Below, piece after piece: positions 45,752 to 56,599 of a stretch of 64,000 bases of DNA (position 1 is its first letter; every line of letters begins with the position of its first letter). The translations under genes were made by a program, and so were the position numbers. A model generated the notes under the pieces. It did not search any database. It saw only the letters and a list, made by a program, of their open reading frames with translations, and was not told the DNA's origin. This DNA comes from Aphrocallistes beatrix. Lineage: Eukaryota > Porifera > Hexactinellida > Sceptrulophora > Aphrocallistidae. Where the stretch lies: NCBI GenBank assembly GCA_963281255.1, contig OY725490.1, forward strand, positions 3,658,001 through 3,722,000, read 5' to 3'.

Positions 45752-45804
45752 TACAATCAGTAAACAATTCATTATTAACTCAAATCAAACAAAGAAAACA
45801 ATCG

Positions 45805-46983
45805 ATGGCTTCAAGATTCCCTGAGAGTGAGCCTTCCCTCCATTCCAATCCATTTCAAAGAGCAGAACTCCTCATCAAATCCACCTTCAACTCCCTGATC
45901 AAGAAACTGGAAGAGAGGAGGGACCAGCTGCTGGTAGAGCTGGATGAAATGAGTGCTAACTACTTCAGCAAAGAGGAGACGAGAAAGAAACAGATCAAGG
46001 ATCTGGATCAGCTAATCAGAGGGATTGAAGAAGCGACAATAAAGCAGAATCCCATAGTCGACCTACAGAAACAACAAATTCAAAAGATTCAGAAAGAGAA
46101 AGAAGAATTCCTACAATCAAATCCTACCCCACTTCCCCAATTAGACACGTCTCTCCTGGGGGATCTACTGCAAAAGATAGAGATGTTTGGCTCTCTACAA
46201 GATGTAGCTCCCATATACCACACGAAAGTGCATCCTATTTGGTCTATAGGAAAGTATGGGAAGGGTAAAGTAGAATTAAATCATCCACGTGGTGTAGCGA
46301 CAGATGAGAAAGGGAATATATTCATAGCTGACATGTGGAGCAGTAGAATTCAGTTAGTTAGCTTGGAGGGTCAGTTCATTGGAGAATTTGGTAAGGGAGA
46401 GTTAGGTAGGCCTCACTCCATAACTCTATACAATGATTGGTTGTTTGTAACTGATTGTCATTTGAATGAAGTCCTGAAATATAAAACACAAAACTATAAA
46501 TTTGAACGTAAAAGTGAGTCAGAACTTAGTCGTCCATCTGGTATAACAGTAGATAATAATGAAGTTTTTGTAGCAGATTGCAATAATAGTGGAATAGTAG
46601 TGTTAAGCTTAGATCTTAAATTTATTAGAGAGTTAGGAAATAAGAAATTAGTACATCCACAAGATGTCAAAGTAAATGATAATAAAGTGTTTGTAGCTGA
46701 TAATAGTAAACATCATAATGTACATGTATTTTCTAAGTTAGGAGATTTACTGAATAGTATTATAACCTTGAGAAGTGAAACTGGTAATATATTTATATGT
46801 TTTGATAAGTTTAATAATATTCTAATTAGTGATAGTTCAGGTAAAATTATACAAATATACACATTAGAAGGTCAGTTAATTCATAGTATCGAGTGTGACT
46901 ATACTCCTGAAGGAATAGCAGTAACTCAAAATAATATTATTATATGTGTTGATATTTATTCTTGTAAATTTAACTTGTATTAA
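45805..46983 (+). CDS. TRIM-like coiled-coil/NHL-repeat protein
   Basis: A single exon of 392 residues. Residues about 20-125 are coiled coil (KKLEERRDQLLVELDEM and following heptads) and about 150-392 hold NHL blades (GKVELNHPRGVATDEKGNIF, GELGRPHSITL, SELSRPSGITVDNNEVF, KKLVHPQDVKVNDNKVF). There is no RING or B-box. The open frame begins at 45718, but MASRFPE (45805) parallels MAARYPQ of the gene at 834-2162 and follows a TATA box and a similar A-rich leader, so I start there. The A+T content rises sharply in the 3' half. Propeller domains usually bind protein or RNA; the target is unknown. Confidence 0.85.
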   Translation: MASRFPESEPSLHSNPFQRAELLIKSTFNSLIKKLEERRDQLLVELDEMSANYFSKEETRKKQIKDLDQLIRGIEEATIKQNPIVDLQKQQIQKIQKEKEEFLQSNPTPLPQLDTSLLGDLLQKIEMFGSLQDVAPIYHTKVHPIWSIGKYGKGKVELNHPRGVATDEKGNIFIADMWSSRIQLVSLEGQFIGEFGKGELGRPHSITLYNDWLFVTDCHLNEVLKYKTQNYKFERKSESELSRPSGITVDNNEVFVADCNNSGIVVLSLDLKFIRELGNKKLVHPQDVKVNDNKVFVADNSKHHNVHVFSKLGDLLNSIITLRSETGNIFICFDKFNNILISDSSGKIIQIYTLEGQLIHSIECDYTPEGIAVTQNNIIICVDIYSCKFNLY

Positions 46984-47470
46984 ATTTTATTATTTACGTA
47001 TTTATTTTTACTTTAATTTTGTAGTTGTTTACTTATTTATTAAATCTTGCTACCAGTATATCTTATTTCAACAATCAACTCAACTGTGAATGTTTATTCA
47101 AATTTATTTATTGGTAGAAATTTTGAGTTATTTTATATTGGAACTAATTTTGACATATCCGGCCGAGGAGCATTCAAAGTGAAATATACCTCAAAGCCTT
47201 TTTTCGAAGAGATTTTCTTTCCTCTGTCTAGAATTCCTACAGCCACTTTATTGCGTTTTGTTTACGGAAATTTAATGAATATTTTCCTTGATTGACAATT
47301 TATCTTTGTTGGTGTAGCGTAGATTTCTCAATCATTTCTATACGGAGATAATTCTAGTCTACAACTGTGTAATAATACTAGCACATAATAAAATCTTGTA
47401 AAGCGGTTTGATAAGGCTATTTTAGATTTAACTCAATAATCAATTTGTCGATCGACATATTATTCCTAAC
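46984..47470. other. 3' flank of the NHL gene
   Basis: AT-rich; an 82-codon frame at 47047 has no signature. AATAAA-like words near 47380. Confidence 0.35.
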
Positions 47471-47985
47471 AAGCGCGCTTAGCTTGCTTGCGCTGCGCGG
47501 CTTGCGGACACTTTGTGTCCGCAGAGTCGCCCTGCGGGCGCCTGGAGTTACTCAATCTAGCCTATTTTGAAATTTGCTTACTTTATATAAATATTGTAAA
47601 CAAAAGTTAACAAATAATTTCTCATATAGATCCGAAAATATAATATTCTTAATCTACACCCCTAAAACCCCATGTCAACCGTTGGAAGCCAGTCTCTAGC
47701 CAATTTTTGTAATTTGTTTACTTTATGTATCTAATGTAAACAAAAGTATACATATAATTTACCATATTGATCTGAAAATGTAATATTCGAACTCTAGACC
47801 CCTGAAAACCCCAATACAACCGTTGGAAGATAGTATCTAGCCTATTTTTAGAATTTGTTTACTTTATGTATCCATTGTAAATAAAATTAAACAAGTAATT
47901 TATCACATATATTCGAAAATATGATATTCGAACTCTACACTCCCGAAAACCCAATGTCAACCGTAGGAGGCTAGTCTCTAGCGAA
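47471..47985. repeat. GC-rich head of the CRE/TRE family joined to three 140-bp tandem repeats
   Basis: The head (ACAAGCGCGCTTAGCTTGCT) occupies 47469-47547. Tandem units follow at 47557, 47696, 47837 and the start of a fourth at 47978. Each starts CTAGCCTATTTTTG and contains TTTGTTTACTTTATGTATC and GTCAACCGTTGGA. A lone degenerate unit is at 59025-59095, also next to a worn head (58860). Confidence 0.75.
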
Positions 47986-48371
47986 TTTTTAAAAATTCAT
48001 CAAATGGTGCTAAATATCCTTACTATTAAAACTCGATTAATGTTTGTGCATGTGTGTATACATGTGTATATATATATATATATAAGCGCGCTTCGCTTGC
48101 TTGCGCTGCGCGGCTGGCGGACACATTGTGTCCGCAGGAGGCGCCCTTTGGGCGCCTGGGGTCACATTGATTAATTATAAGGGAGATAACATCTCTAAAT
48201 ATGTCTGTCTTACTGTTAAAATCGATATCACTCGAAAAATCATCAAATTTGTCAATTTTGAAATTTTTGATGCGTAATGATAACATCATAACAGAGTGAT
48301 GAGTCATCATTTTTTGATGATAGTTGTATCACATGTGAAGAATATTAATATACATATTATAGTAGTATATA

Positions 48372-48542
48372 CAGTATAACTCGGTTAGTACGTACTCGGG
48401 ATACAACGTACTTCGGCTTAGTACGTACTCATTTCTCTGAACCAGAATTCATTTATTATATAGATTCCTATGTAATATCAACTCGGTTAGTACGTACTTT
48501 TTCCCGCTTCCCGGAGGGGTACGTACTAACCGAATTCTACTG
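48372..48542. mobile_element. pogo-like MITE, 21085 family
   Basis: Ends CAGTATAACTCGGTTAGTAC and complement, within TA repeats. Interior GTACGTACT words match 21085-21272. Confidence 0.75.
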
Positions 48543-48552
48543 TATATATATA

Positions 48553-49519
48553 CAGTCGACTCTCGTTAATACGAACACGGATAATACGAACAGGTGTGTG
48601 CCTACGAGCACTTTGAATATGGTACGTAGCAGGGCTGTATCAACTCATTTTGAGTTGGTAAAAAACTCATTTTATAGGCACCAACTCATTCATTTATATT
48701 GTACCAACTCATTCAACTCATTTATTTGGATGTAACCAACTCATTCAATTCATCCAGCTTTATGTAACCAACTCAATCAACTCTTTCAACTCATTCAATT
48801 CTTTCAACTCATTCAATTCATTCAACTCATTCAACTCATTCAATTCATTCAACTCATTCAACTCATTCAATTCATTCAACTCATTCAACTCATTCAATTC
48901 ATTCAACTCATTCAACTCATTCAATTCATTCAATTCATTCAACTCATTCAATTCATTCAACCCATTCAACCCATTCAACTCATTCATTTACAAATAATCT
49001 TCATTGCTAAGGCAATGCATATGGTTGATTAATAACGTAAGATGAGTTGGTTAGAACCAACTCATTTCTAAAATGAGTTGGTTGAACCAACTCATTTTGA
49101 ATGAGTTGGTTCAATCAACTCATTTTGAATGAGTTGGTTGGAACCAACTCATTTCAGTGAGCTATCAACTCATTCAACTCATTCATTTGACCACTACCAA
49201 CTCATTCAACTCATTCAGAAAAATGATTTGATTTTGCCAACTCAAAATGAGTTGATACAGCCCTGGTACGTAGTATGTACGTAGATAGATACTAGACAGA
49301 TATTTCTCAATGAAAATACAGTCGAATCTCGTTAATACAACATGGATAATGAGTTCTCTATTTGACAAGTACAATTTCATACTCTCACGTAGTTATCACT
49401 ATGTATATTAAGTATTTTGGACAAATGTAGCTATGTACGTACTTCGGTTAATACGTACTCCGGATAAGGAGTACAAATCTCCACGGTCCCTTGGTGTACG
49501 TGTTAACGAGAGTCGACTG
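48553..49519. mobile_element. pogo-like MITE carrying a hAT MITE
   Basis: Ends CAGTCGACTCTCGTTAATAC and GTTAACGAGAGTCGACTG, flanked by TA. An extra left-type end (CAGTCGAATCTCGTTAATAC) at 49319 suggests two copies side by side. The hAT MITE at 48630-49265 sits inside. Confidence 0.7.
48630..49265. mobile_element. hAT MITE of CAACTCATT repeats, exact 8-bp TSD
   Basis: Ends CAGGGCTGTATCAACTCATT and complement, with GTACGTAG at 48622-48629 and 49266-49273. The interior is a long run of TTCAACTCA/TTCAATTCA that gives a spurious Leu-Asn-Glu repeat frame on the minus strand. Confidence 0.88.
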
Positions 49520-49562
49520 TATACACATTAATCGAGTTTTAATAGTAAGGATATATACGTAT

Positions 49563-50032
49563 ATATCTGTATAACGAATTGATTGAGGAAACTGCCGGGG
49601 ACAGAAAGCTGATTTTGGCATGTGGGAGTCTTTTGGCTATGGCTCCACTAAGTTCTGACCTCATACGAAAATGTCGACTCATCATGGAATTATGACGTCA
49701 TTGTCACCTTTTTGAGAATTAGAAATTTCAGTTTTTCGACTATAACTCAGCCATTTTAGGTGATAGAAGGCTGAAATTTAATAGAATGTGAATATTAATA
49801 TATCTCAAATATAACTATCATACAAAAATGATGACTCATCACTCTCTTATGACGTCATCATTGCGCATCAAAATTTGAAAAATTGACCTATTTTGTTTTT
49901 TATCGAGTGATATCGATTATAACAGTAGGACAGACGTACTTAGAGATGTTATCTACCTTATAATTAATCACTGTGGGCCCAGGCGCCCGAAGTGTGCCTC
50001 TGGCAGACACTTTGTGTCCCCCAGCTGGCTTG
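49563..50032 (-). repeat. CRE/TRE repeat family, reverse copy
   Basis: Contains TGACGTCA at 49693-49700 and 49850-49857 and TGACTCA at about 49832. The GC-rich head is truncated. Confidence 0.8.
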
Positions 50033-50386
50033 TACCATATAAATACTATTAAAATGGGCCTATTCTTGAGATTTTTCGATCAAACATAGAGATACTTTAT
50101 ATCTGATCTCAGATTCGTTAGTTAGACACTAAAATTTCTCAGTTTGGATCTTTCAACTTGAATAATTATTGTTATGAGTGATATTAACAACTTTGTGTCA
50201 TTAATCACCATATTTTATAGTAATTATATTCAATGACCTATGTTAGGTTGTAAAGGATTATATTTACATGAAATAAAAAATTTATTTGAAAGTCTCTGAG
50301 ATGATCATTTTTGAATGCGTAAATAACTAATCCTTACTATTAAAACTCGATTAATGTTTGTGTATGTGTATATATCCTTACTATTA

Positions 50387-51686
50387 AAACTCGATTAATG
50401 TGTATATATATATATATATATATCTGTAACGAATTGATTGAAGAAACTGCCAGTCATAGAAAGCTAATTTTTGGCATGTGGAGGTCTTTTGGCTATGGCT
50501 CCACTAAGTTCTGAGCTCAGAGCAAAATGTCGACTCATCATGGAATTATGACGTCATTATCACATTTTTAAAAGTTAAGCAACAGAGTTATTCGAGCATA
50601 ACCCAGCCATTATAGGAGATAGGAGGCTGAAATCTTAATAGAATCTATATACTAACATACCTCACATATCATGTAACTATCATCAAAAAATGATGACACA
50701 TCACTTTGTTATGACGTCATCATTACTCATCAAAATTTTTAAATTTGATAAATTTGGTGATTTTTCGTGCGATATCGATTATAACAGTAGGGCAGATGTA
50801 TTTAGAGATGTTATCTCCTATATAATTAATCAATGATGACCGCAGGCGACCGAAGGGAGCCTCCGGCGGACACAAATTGTCCGCCAGCCGCGCAGCGCAA
50901 GCAAGCGAAGCGCGCTTGTATATATATATATATATATGTTACAGGGTATCTGTAAAATCAGGGTAATTGTAATTACCCTGATTTTTTTAGGGTAATTGTA
51001 ATTACTTGTTTTTTTAGGTTAATTATAGTGACCACTCATTGTATAGTGGATCATTTGTATAGGCGCAACTTGGGCCATTTTCACATGTCCATCCAGATTT
51101 GCTCAGTCTGTAATACACAAGTACGGGAAACACAATTTAGCTCACCTAAGAGCAATTGTCCTATTAATAGGATTCCTCAATTGACAGTTGCATTGTAACA
51201 GGTAACATTGCCCACCCTGAATTTCCCCCCCTGAATTCGCCCCCTTCCATACTATAAGTTAACAATTATACCACCTAAGTACCATATTAGGAAGTGGAGT
51301 TTTCTAAATGTAATTGTGTAACTTATAAAACTCAACTGGTACATTAATGGGTGTGTTATATGTACTATGTACTATGTATTTTCTGAAATTCTACAAGTTT
51401 CAAATAGGCTGTTAGATGTTCTCATCTAGAAAATTATAATTGAATTTTAACCGGGGAATGGGGGATAAACCAGTTTTATCCCGTCCCATGCTCCCCCACT
51501 TATGGAGGTTATACTGTAATTACAATTACCCTGAAAAAGTCAGGGTAATTACAATTATCCTGATTGAACCAGGGTAATTACAATTACCCTAAAAAAATCA
51601 GGGTAATTACAATTACCCTGATTTTACAGATACCCTGTAACCATATACACATACACAATAATCGAGTTTTAATAGTAAGGATATAT
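50387..51686 (-). mobile_element. CRE/TRE repeat copy with both ends, split by an inserted element
   Basis: Left end ATCCTTACTATTAAAACTCG (with a second partial end at 50333), core 50430-50920 ending in the GC-rich hairpins, insertion 50938-51641, then the mirrored end at about 51660-51682. It is the best full-length copy. Confidence 0.8.
50938..51641. mobile_element. 704-bp element with GGGTAATTGTAATTACCC arms
   Basis: The ends start GTTACAGGGTATCTGTAAAA and match perfectly for 68 bp. Arms repeat the palindromic word GGTAATTGTAATTACC. The interior has no coding potential. Superfamily unknown. Confidence 0.8.
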
Positions 51687-51689
51687 ATC

Positions 51690-52186
51690 TCTGTAACGAA
51701 TTGATTGAAGAAACTGCCGGGCGCAGAAGGCTGATTTTTGGCATGTGGGAGTCTTTTGGCTATGGCTCCAGTAAGTTCTGAGTTCAGACCAAAATGTCGA
51801 CTCATCATGGAATTATGACGTCATTGTCACATTTTTAAAAGTTAAGCAACACAGTTATTCGGGCATAACTCAGCCATTATAGGAGATAGAAGGCTGAAAT
51901 TTTAATAGAATCTGTATACTAACATACCTCACATATGATGCGACTTTCATCAAAAAATGATGACTCATCACTTTGTTATGACGTCATCATTACGCATCAA
52001 AAATTTTAAAATTGACAAATTTGGTGATTTTTCGAGTGATATCGATTAGCACAGTAGAACAGACATATTTAGAGATGTTATCTCCCTTATAATTAACCAA
52101 TGTGACTCCAGGCGACCGAAGGGAGCCTCCGTCGGACACAAAGTGTCTGCCAGCCGCGCAGCGCAAGCAAGCGAAGCGCGCTTGTT
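51690..52186 (-). repeat. CRE/TRE repeat family, full reverse copy
   Basis: Runs from TCTGTAACGAATTGATTGAAG to CGAAGCGCGCTTGT and stops there, next to unique DNA with no (TA)n or terminal repeat on that side. Confidence 0.85.
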
Positions 52187-53884
52187 AAAATAAAATACTA
52201 TCGAGTTTCTCTACGGCTGTAATCTTATTCTGGCAATTAAATTGTATTTTTTGGGATGCATTATTTTGGAAAACCAATGGAATTAATGGAATCTATTTTT
52301 CCAAAATAATGCCATTTCGGGGTTTTTTTGCCAAAATAATGGTACATCCGTTTCTCTACACTTTAGCCGCATGATTTTCAAAATATATATCCAAAAATTT
52401 TTATTAAATTATTCCGTGGTTAGTAAAAACAAGTATTCCCGTACTATATGTATGCAACGCCGATACTCCTATAAACCCCAAATAAATATCAAATAAATAC
52501 TTGTCCATATATTATTCCTACTTGGTGCAGAACAGTAATACTACATTCTAGTACATTATAATATTGTTATAATACTTTGTTTAAATTATACATATTAATA
52601 TCTGCAATTCACTGCGTTCGATCAATTCAAAAAAATGAAACTCATCATTAAGTAATACGTCTTTTTATTATACCACGATTCGATATGTATATATGTATGT
52701 ATGTATGTTAAGTTTAGAATTGAGACGTCGGCATGGGGGCAGGGGATATCGTCAAAGGAGGACGATGCCGCCCCTGGAAATTTTTAAATTCCCTCTAGTA
52801 TTAATTTCATACTGTAAATGTCTTTTACTCGTAATTGATCTATGAGAATAAGATTTTGTCTAAGGTTGGTTATATGTGATTCATCCCTCCCATCCTAGGT
52901 TTAATGTTGCTCAGAATCTATTAATTCATAGTTCCCAGTGTTTCGTACTCCTATCAGGATTAATCAACTACGTTCTGTGACAAATATTGCATTTATATAC
53001 CTAAACTAAATCAGAAGAATTTGCGCGGTGTTGTACCCCGTCATGGTATTTCTACCACTGATTAATTGTTCTGCTCCCGCTTGAGGAAATTCTTTACAGA
53101 TTGAGTTTACCACGCTCGCAAACGAAAATAACATCGTCAAAGAAGGAAGATAAAAAGTATTGATATTATTTCAGTTCACTACATTTTCCGTATCCCAGAA
53201 ATAAAGCAAGTCTGCACCAATGAAACAATGCTACATCTGCGAATTGTGGAACCTTGTGTGAAATTTTACTAGATAAAACTTGGTTCCATTACTCAAATAT
53301 CTTACTAACAAGACTACGTATAGGCTATGGACGGCAGATTGTTAAATAATAAGTGATATACTTATGCCTTATAGGCGTGCGGGTGAATGTTTCAATGGGT
53401 CCACCATTCACCAAAGCTTCAATTAATATTTAAACACTTCTTAGGAGAGGAGTCACACGGGACACCAACATCGATTATAGAACTTTTCAACTATACCACT
53501 GTATTATATTGAAAGATTCATCCAATATCATCGTAGTATAAGAAGCATCTTTAAAGTTCAAACTGTGGAAACCCAAATAAGTTAGAGTTGTTATAAAACC
53601 CTGGCAAGTCTATTTAATATAAAATAATTTTCTTGTCCTTGTGCATTTTTAGTATTCCTATTCTATGACTCATGCTAGAAAGGTCTGCTATAATTAACTA
53701 ATCACAAAACAGATTCCATCTAGAAGCCTGCTTTGTATGTAACTATAATGGCTGCTCTATTATAAAGTTTCACCAGGAAAGGCATAGTGCCCCATCTGTT
53801 GAAACAGTTCTATTCACACTTTCGTATAAAATGGCAAATTTAGAATAACCCTAATACATAATAAACTAGATTCGATCAACTAAC
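52187..53884. other. Noncoding interval upstream of the Atg8 gene
   Basis: A small hairpin around 52240-52340 is built on CCAAAATAATG. The rest appears unique; untranslated exons or regulatory DNA of the Atg8 gene could lie here but I see no motif. Confidence 0.35.
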
Positions 53885-54238
53885 ATGAGGTGGGAATTCA
53901 AAGAAACTTGCTCTTTCGAAGCTCGCTGCAAGGAATCTGCGAAAATACTCCTGAAATATAATGACCGAATACCGGTGATTGTTGAGAAAGTACCGAAATC
54001 TTCCATTCCAGATATTGATAAGAAGAAATACCTCGTCCCCTCTGACCTGAGTGTAGCCCAGTTCATGTACATAATTCGGAGAAGAATACAGCTTCCACCT
54101 GAGAAAGCAATGTTTATCTTCGTAAACAAATCAATGCCGACAACAAGCACTCCAATCAGTAGCATCTATGAAGAGCACAAGGATGAAGATGGGTTCCTCT
54201 ACATAGCGTACGGAGGGGAGAATACATTCGGAAATTAG
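53885..54238 (+). CDS. Atg8-family ubiquitin-like protein (GABARAP type)
   Basis: The 117-residue product has the length and layout of GABARAP. It has two N-terminal helices, then [34 protein letters not shown] and [13 protein letters not shown]. The conserved glycine at 116 is followed by one residue (N117). Atg4 would remove it so that Atg7/Atg3 can conjugate the protein to phosphatidylethanolamine on autophagosome membranes. The hydrophobic positions that bind LIR motifs (K46-K48/Y49/L50 region) are kept. The N terminus [18 protein letters not shown] is more diverged than usual for GABARAP. No introns. Confidence 0.94.
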   Translation: MRWEFKETCSFEARCKESAKILLKYNDRIPVIVEKVPKSSIPDIDKKKYLVPSDLSVAQFMYIIRRRIQLPPEKAMFIFVNKSMPTTSTPISSIYEEHKDEDGFLYIAYGGENTFGN

Positions 54239-54886
54239 ACTGGCTTCCAATGGGATATCCACACATTTATTTTGTATCTTGTTTTGTGTTATGCCAGAGT
54301 GTCAACACTAGGTAATTGTGCCAGTTGAACACTTTGTATTTGTCTTTCACCATTATTAAATTTATTTCCAATAAGATGACAAAATTCAATATTATTGGGT
54401 ACTACACAGCAAAAGGATAGTCTGCAAGAACGAAACGTTCCTAGTATAAACACATTATTTAAGTTTTTCAAAAGTAAGGGTCACTCGATAAGGTGGAACC
54501 TAAATTTGAGAATGGAATGTTATTATATTCCAATTTTTTAAATCTTTTGCTAGGGATGGGTACAGTCACGTAATCCCTCAAATATGAGGCTCGAATTTTT
54601 ATGCTGATCACTAATTTCAAAATATAAACTCGGTTTGAAATAATTCGAAGAACTTATAGACGGCGAGAATTTCCCCTATATAGTATATAGCAAAATGGTC
54701 CAGAAATTGAAACTGAAATTGGGATCGAAGATGTGACTGAAAAAGATGGCACCTAACTTATTTGAAATCAACACATCAGAATTAACAGAGTTAGCTAGTG
54801 TTAGCTAAATGGTGGCTCGAATATTACACAGAAATACAATGTAACAAAACGCGAATATATTGAACTAAAGGAAATGGCATTAAATT
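54239..54886. other. Convergent 3' flanks of Atg8 and TRMU
   Basis: Both genes point into this interval. 54480-54545 resembles the dispersed repeat near 39990. No gene is seen. Confidence 0.4.
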
Positions 54887-56041
54887 CTAAGGCAATATAA
54901 TCAAATCTCTAATATCAGATGTAAGGTCCAAATCGTTTGACAGTATCCTGGCACCTCCTAAACACAGATCCTGTAGATAGAACACAGCGAACTGCCCGGG
55001 AGCTACTGCGCGTATTGAGTCACCTACTATCTCCACACGCAGGCTGGATGCATTCCGCTCTTTCACGATGCAGAAGTACGGATGGCCTCGATACTTAACT
55101 TGCACAGAGCAGAGCAGTGGGTAGCTTAGCTCCAGATGCCATTCAGGACGCTCTATGATAAACTCGCTTGAATAGAGATCCATCGTATTGTCTGACACAC
55201 GTATGACGTTATTCACTGGGTCCTTCACCACTACAAACAGGGCATTCGGTTTCCCGGAAATTCGAGCTCTCTGCCCAATGGTGTAGAACTGTTGTCCGAT
55301 ATGTTCGCCCATAAGCTTACCATCAACTGACACTGCCTTCCCAGGATTGTATGGGATATACTGTGAGAGGAATCTATGAAAAGTTCTTCGTTTTCCAACG
55401 AAACACAACCCCATACTCTCCTTACGAGCTAGTATAGGAAACAGACCAGCTTCCCGCGCAAGTAGCTGTACCTCATTCTTCAACATATTTCCAACAGGAA
55501 ATAACACCCGCGAGTATACCAGTGGGTCGGTGAGGGCGATAAAGTAGGACTGGTCCTTCGTTTTGTCTTTGCCCCGCTTCAATCTATTCCCATCTGTCAG
55601 TGCGTAATGGCCGGTGGCTAACAAATCTGCTTCAAAGTTTGGAAGCTGCTTCAAGAGGAGATTAAACTTGATGTGTTTATTACACAGGACATCAGGATTT
55701 GGGTTTAATCCTCGGTTAACATCAGATAAGTATGGTTGAAACACTTTATTCCAGTATTGTTTGGTAAAATTTACGATTGAATAATCAATGCCGAGTTTCC
55801 TACACATCCAGTCTACATCTCGGTTGTCCTTTTCGAAGGAACAATACGAACCTTCCTCATTATGGTCCCAGTTCTTCATCAGGACACCGTGCACATCGTA
55901 CCCTTGTTGCTTCAAGAGCAATGCACTCACTGACGAGTCGATCCCTCCAGACATAGCCAGTAGCACACGTATACGACGACTCATTCTACTTTTTAATAAA
56001 CACACACTCGTGCCGCCATCAATTATATTAGGGTGGCGCAT
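54887..56041 (-). CDS. TRMU: Mitochondrial tRNA-specific 2-thiouridylase (MnmA/TRMU)
   Basis: The 384-residue product is a full-length MnmA/TRMU enzyme, which thiolates U34 of mitochondrial tRNA-Lys, -Glu and -Gln. The PP-loop SGGIDSS (31-37) binds ATP. The catalytic cysteines are C120 (NPNPDVLCNKHIKF) and C213 (ESMGLCF), the pair that receives persulfide sulfur and forms the intermediate disulfide. The basic stretch before the PP-loop (KSRMSRRIRVLL) could target mitochondria. M20 (55984) is an alternative start. A single exon. Its 5' end lies only about 65 bp from a CRE/TRE repeat copy (from 56106), so that repeat provides most of the upstream region. Confidence 0.94.
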   Translation of the reverse strand: MRHPNIIDGGTSVCLLKSRMSRRIRVLLAMSGGIDSSVSALLLKQQGYDVHGVLMKNWDHNEEGSYCSFEKDNRDVDWMCRKLGIDYSIVNFTKQYWNKVFQPYLSDVNRGLNPNPDVLCNKHIKFNLLLKQLPNFEADLLATGHYALTDGNRLKRGKDKTKDQSYFIALTDPLVYSRVLFPVGNMLKNEVQLLAREAGLFPILARKESMGLCFVGKRRTFHRFLSQYIPYNPGKAVSVDGKLMGEHIGQQFYTIGQRARISGKPNALFVVVKDPVNNVIRVSDNTMDLYSSEFIIERPEWHLELSYPLLCSVQVKYRGHPYFCIVKERNASSLRVEIVGDSIRAVAPGQFAVFYLQDLCLGGARILSNDLDLTSDIRDLIILP

Positions 56042-56105
56042 AGATCAACAAAATGTGTTCAGATGCATCTCAACTCATTATATTTTATGCCCAATGACGT
56101 ATTGA

Positions 56106-56480
56106 GTTAACAAGCGCGCTTCGCTTGTTTGCGCTGCGCGGATGGCGGACACTTTGTGTCCGCCGGAGGAGCCCAAAGGGCGCCTGGGCTCACATTGATT
56201 AATTATAAAGGAGATAACATCTCTATTGCTCGAAAAATCATCAAATTTGTCAGAACTTAGTGGAGCCATAGCCAAAGGACTCCCACATGCCAAAAATCAG
56301 CTTTCTGTGCCTGGCAGTTTCTTCAATCAATTCGTTATATATACATATATTCGAAGGTAGGCTGAAATTTTAATAGAATGTGTACGTACGTATATTAATA
56401 TTCTTCACAAGTGATACAACTATCATCAAAAAATGATGACTCATCACTCTGTTATGAGATCATTACGCATCAAAAATTGA
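56106..56480 (+). repeat. CRE/TRE repeat family, internally deleted copy
   Basis: The head ACAAGCGCGCTTCGCTTG starts at 56109 with no terminal repeat before it. The middle is deleted (to about 56250) and the tail ends CAATTCGTTATATATACATA. A further fragment with TGATGACTCATCA follows at 56400-56460. Confidence 0.75.
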
Positions 56481-56599
56481 AAAAAAGGTTAACATGGCAT
56501 CATATCCTAAAAAAAGGTGTGAAAACCAGATAACTCGCAATCCACAAATAGTTGAGGTAACGCAACATGTCAAAGGACTCCAAAAATACTACTTCCTAT

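Larger units (their letters stand above)
48013..49551. mobile_element. CRE/TRE repeat copy containing nested pogo-like and hAT MITEs
   Basis: Left end ATCCTTACTATTAAAACTCG (48015), GC-rich head 48084-48165 and the AT-rich middle to about 48360 are followed by insertions at 48372-48542 and 48553-49519. The mirrored end TAATCGAGTTTTAATAGTAA (about 49528) closes it. Confidence 0.7.

Noticed and set aside
45718..45804. Upstream 29-codon extension of the second NHL protein
   Set aside because: It contains the TATA box, and the paralogue starts at the position equivalent to the downstream ATG.
48760..48987. Minus-strand frame of Leu-Asn-Glu repeats
   Set aside because: It is only the translation of the TTCAACTCA tandem repeat inside a hAT MITE.
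48630..49265. CRISPR-like array
   Set aside because: Units are contiguous with no unique spacers, and the block has hAT ends and a target duplication in a eukaryotic genome.
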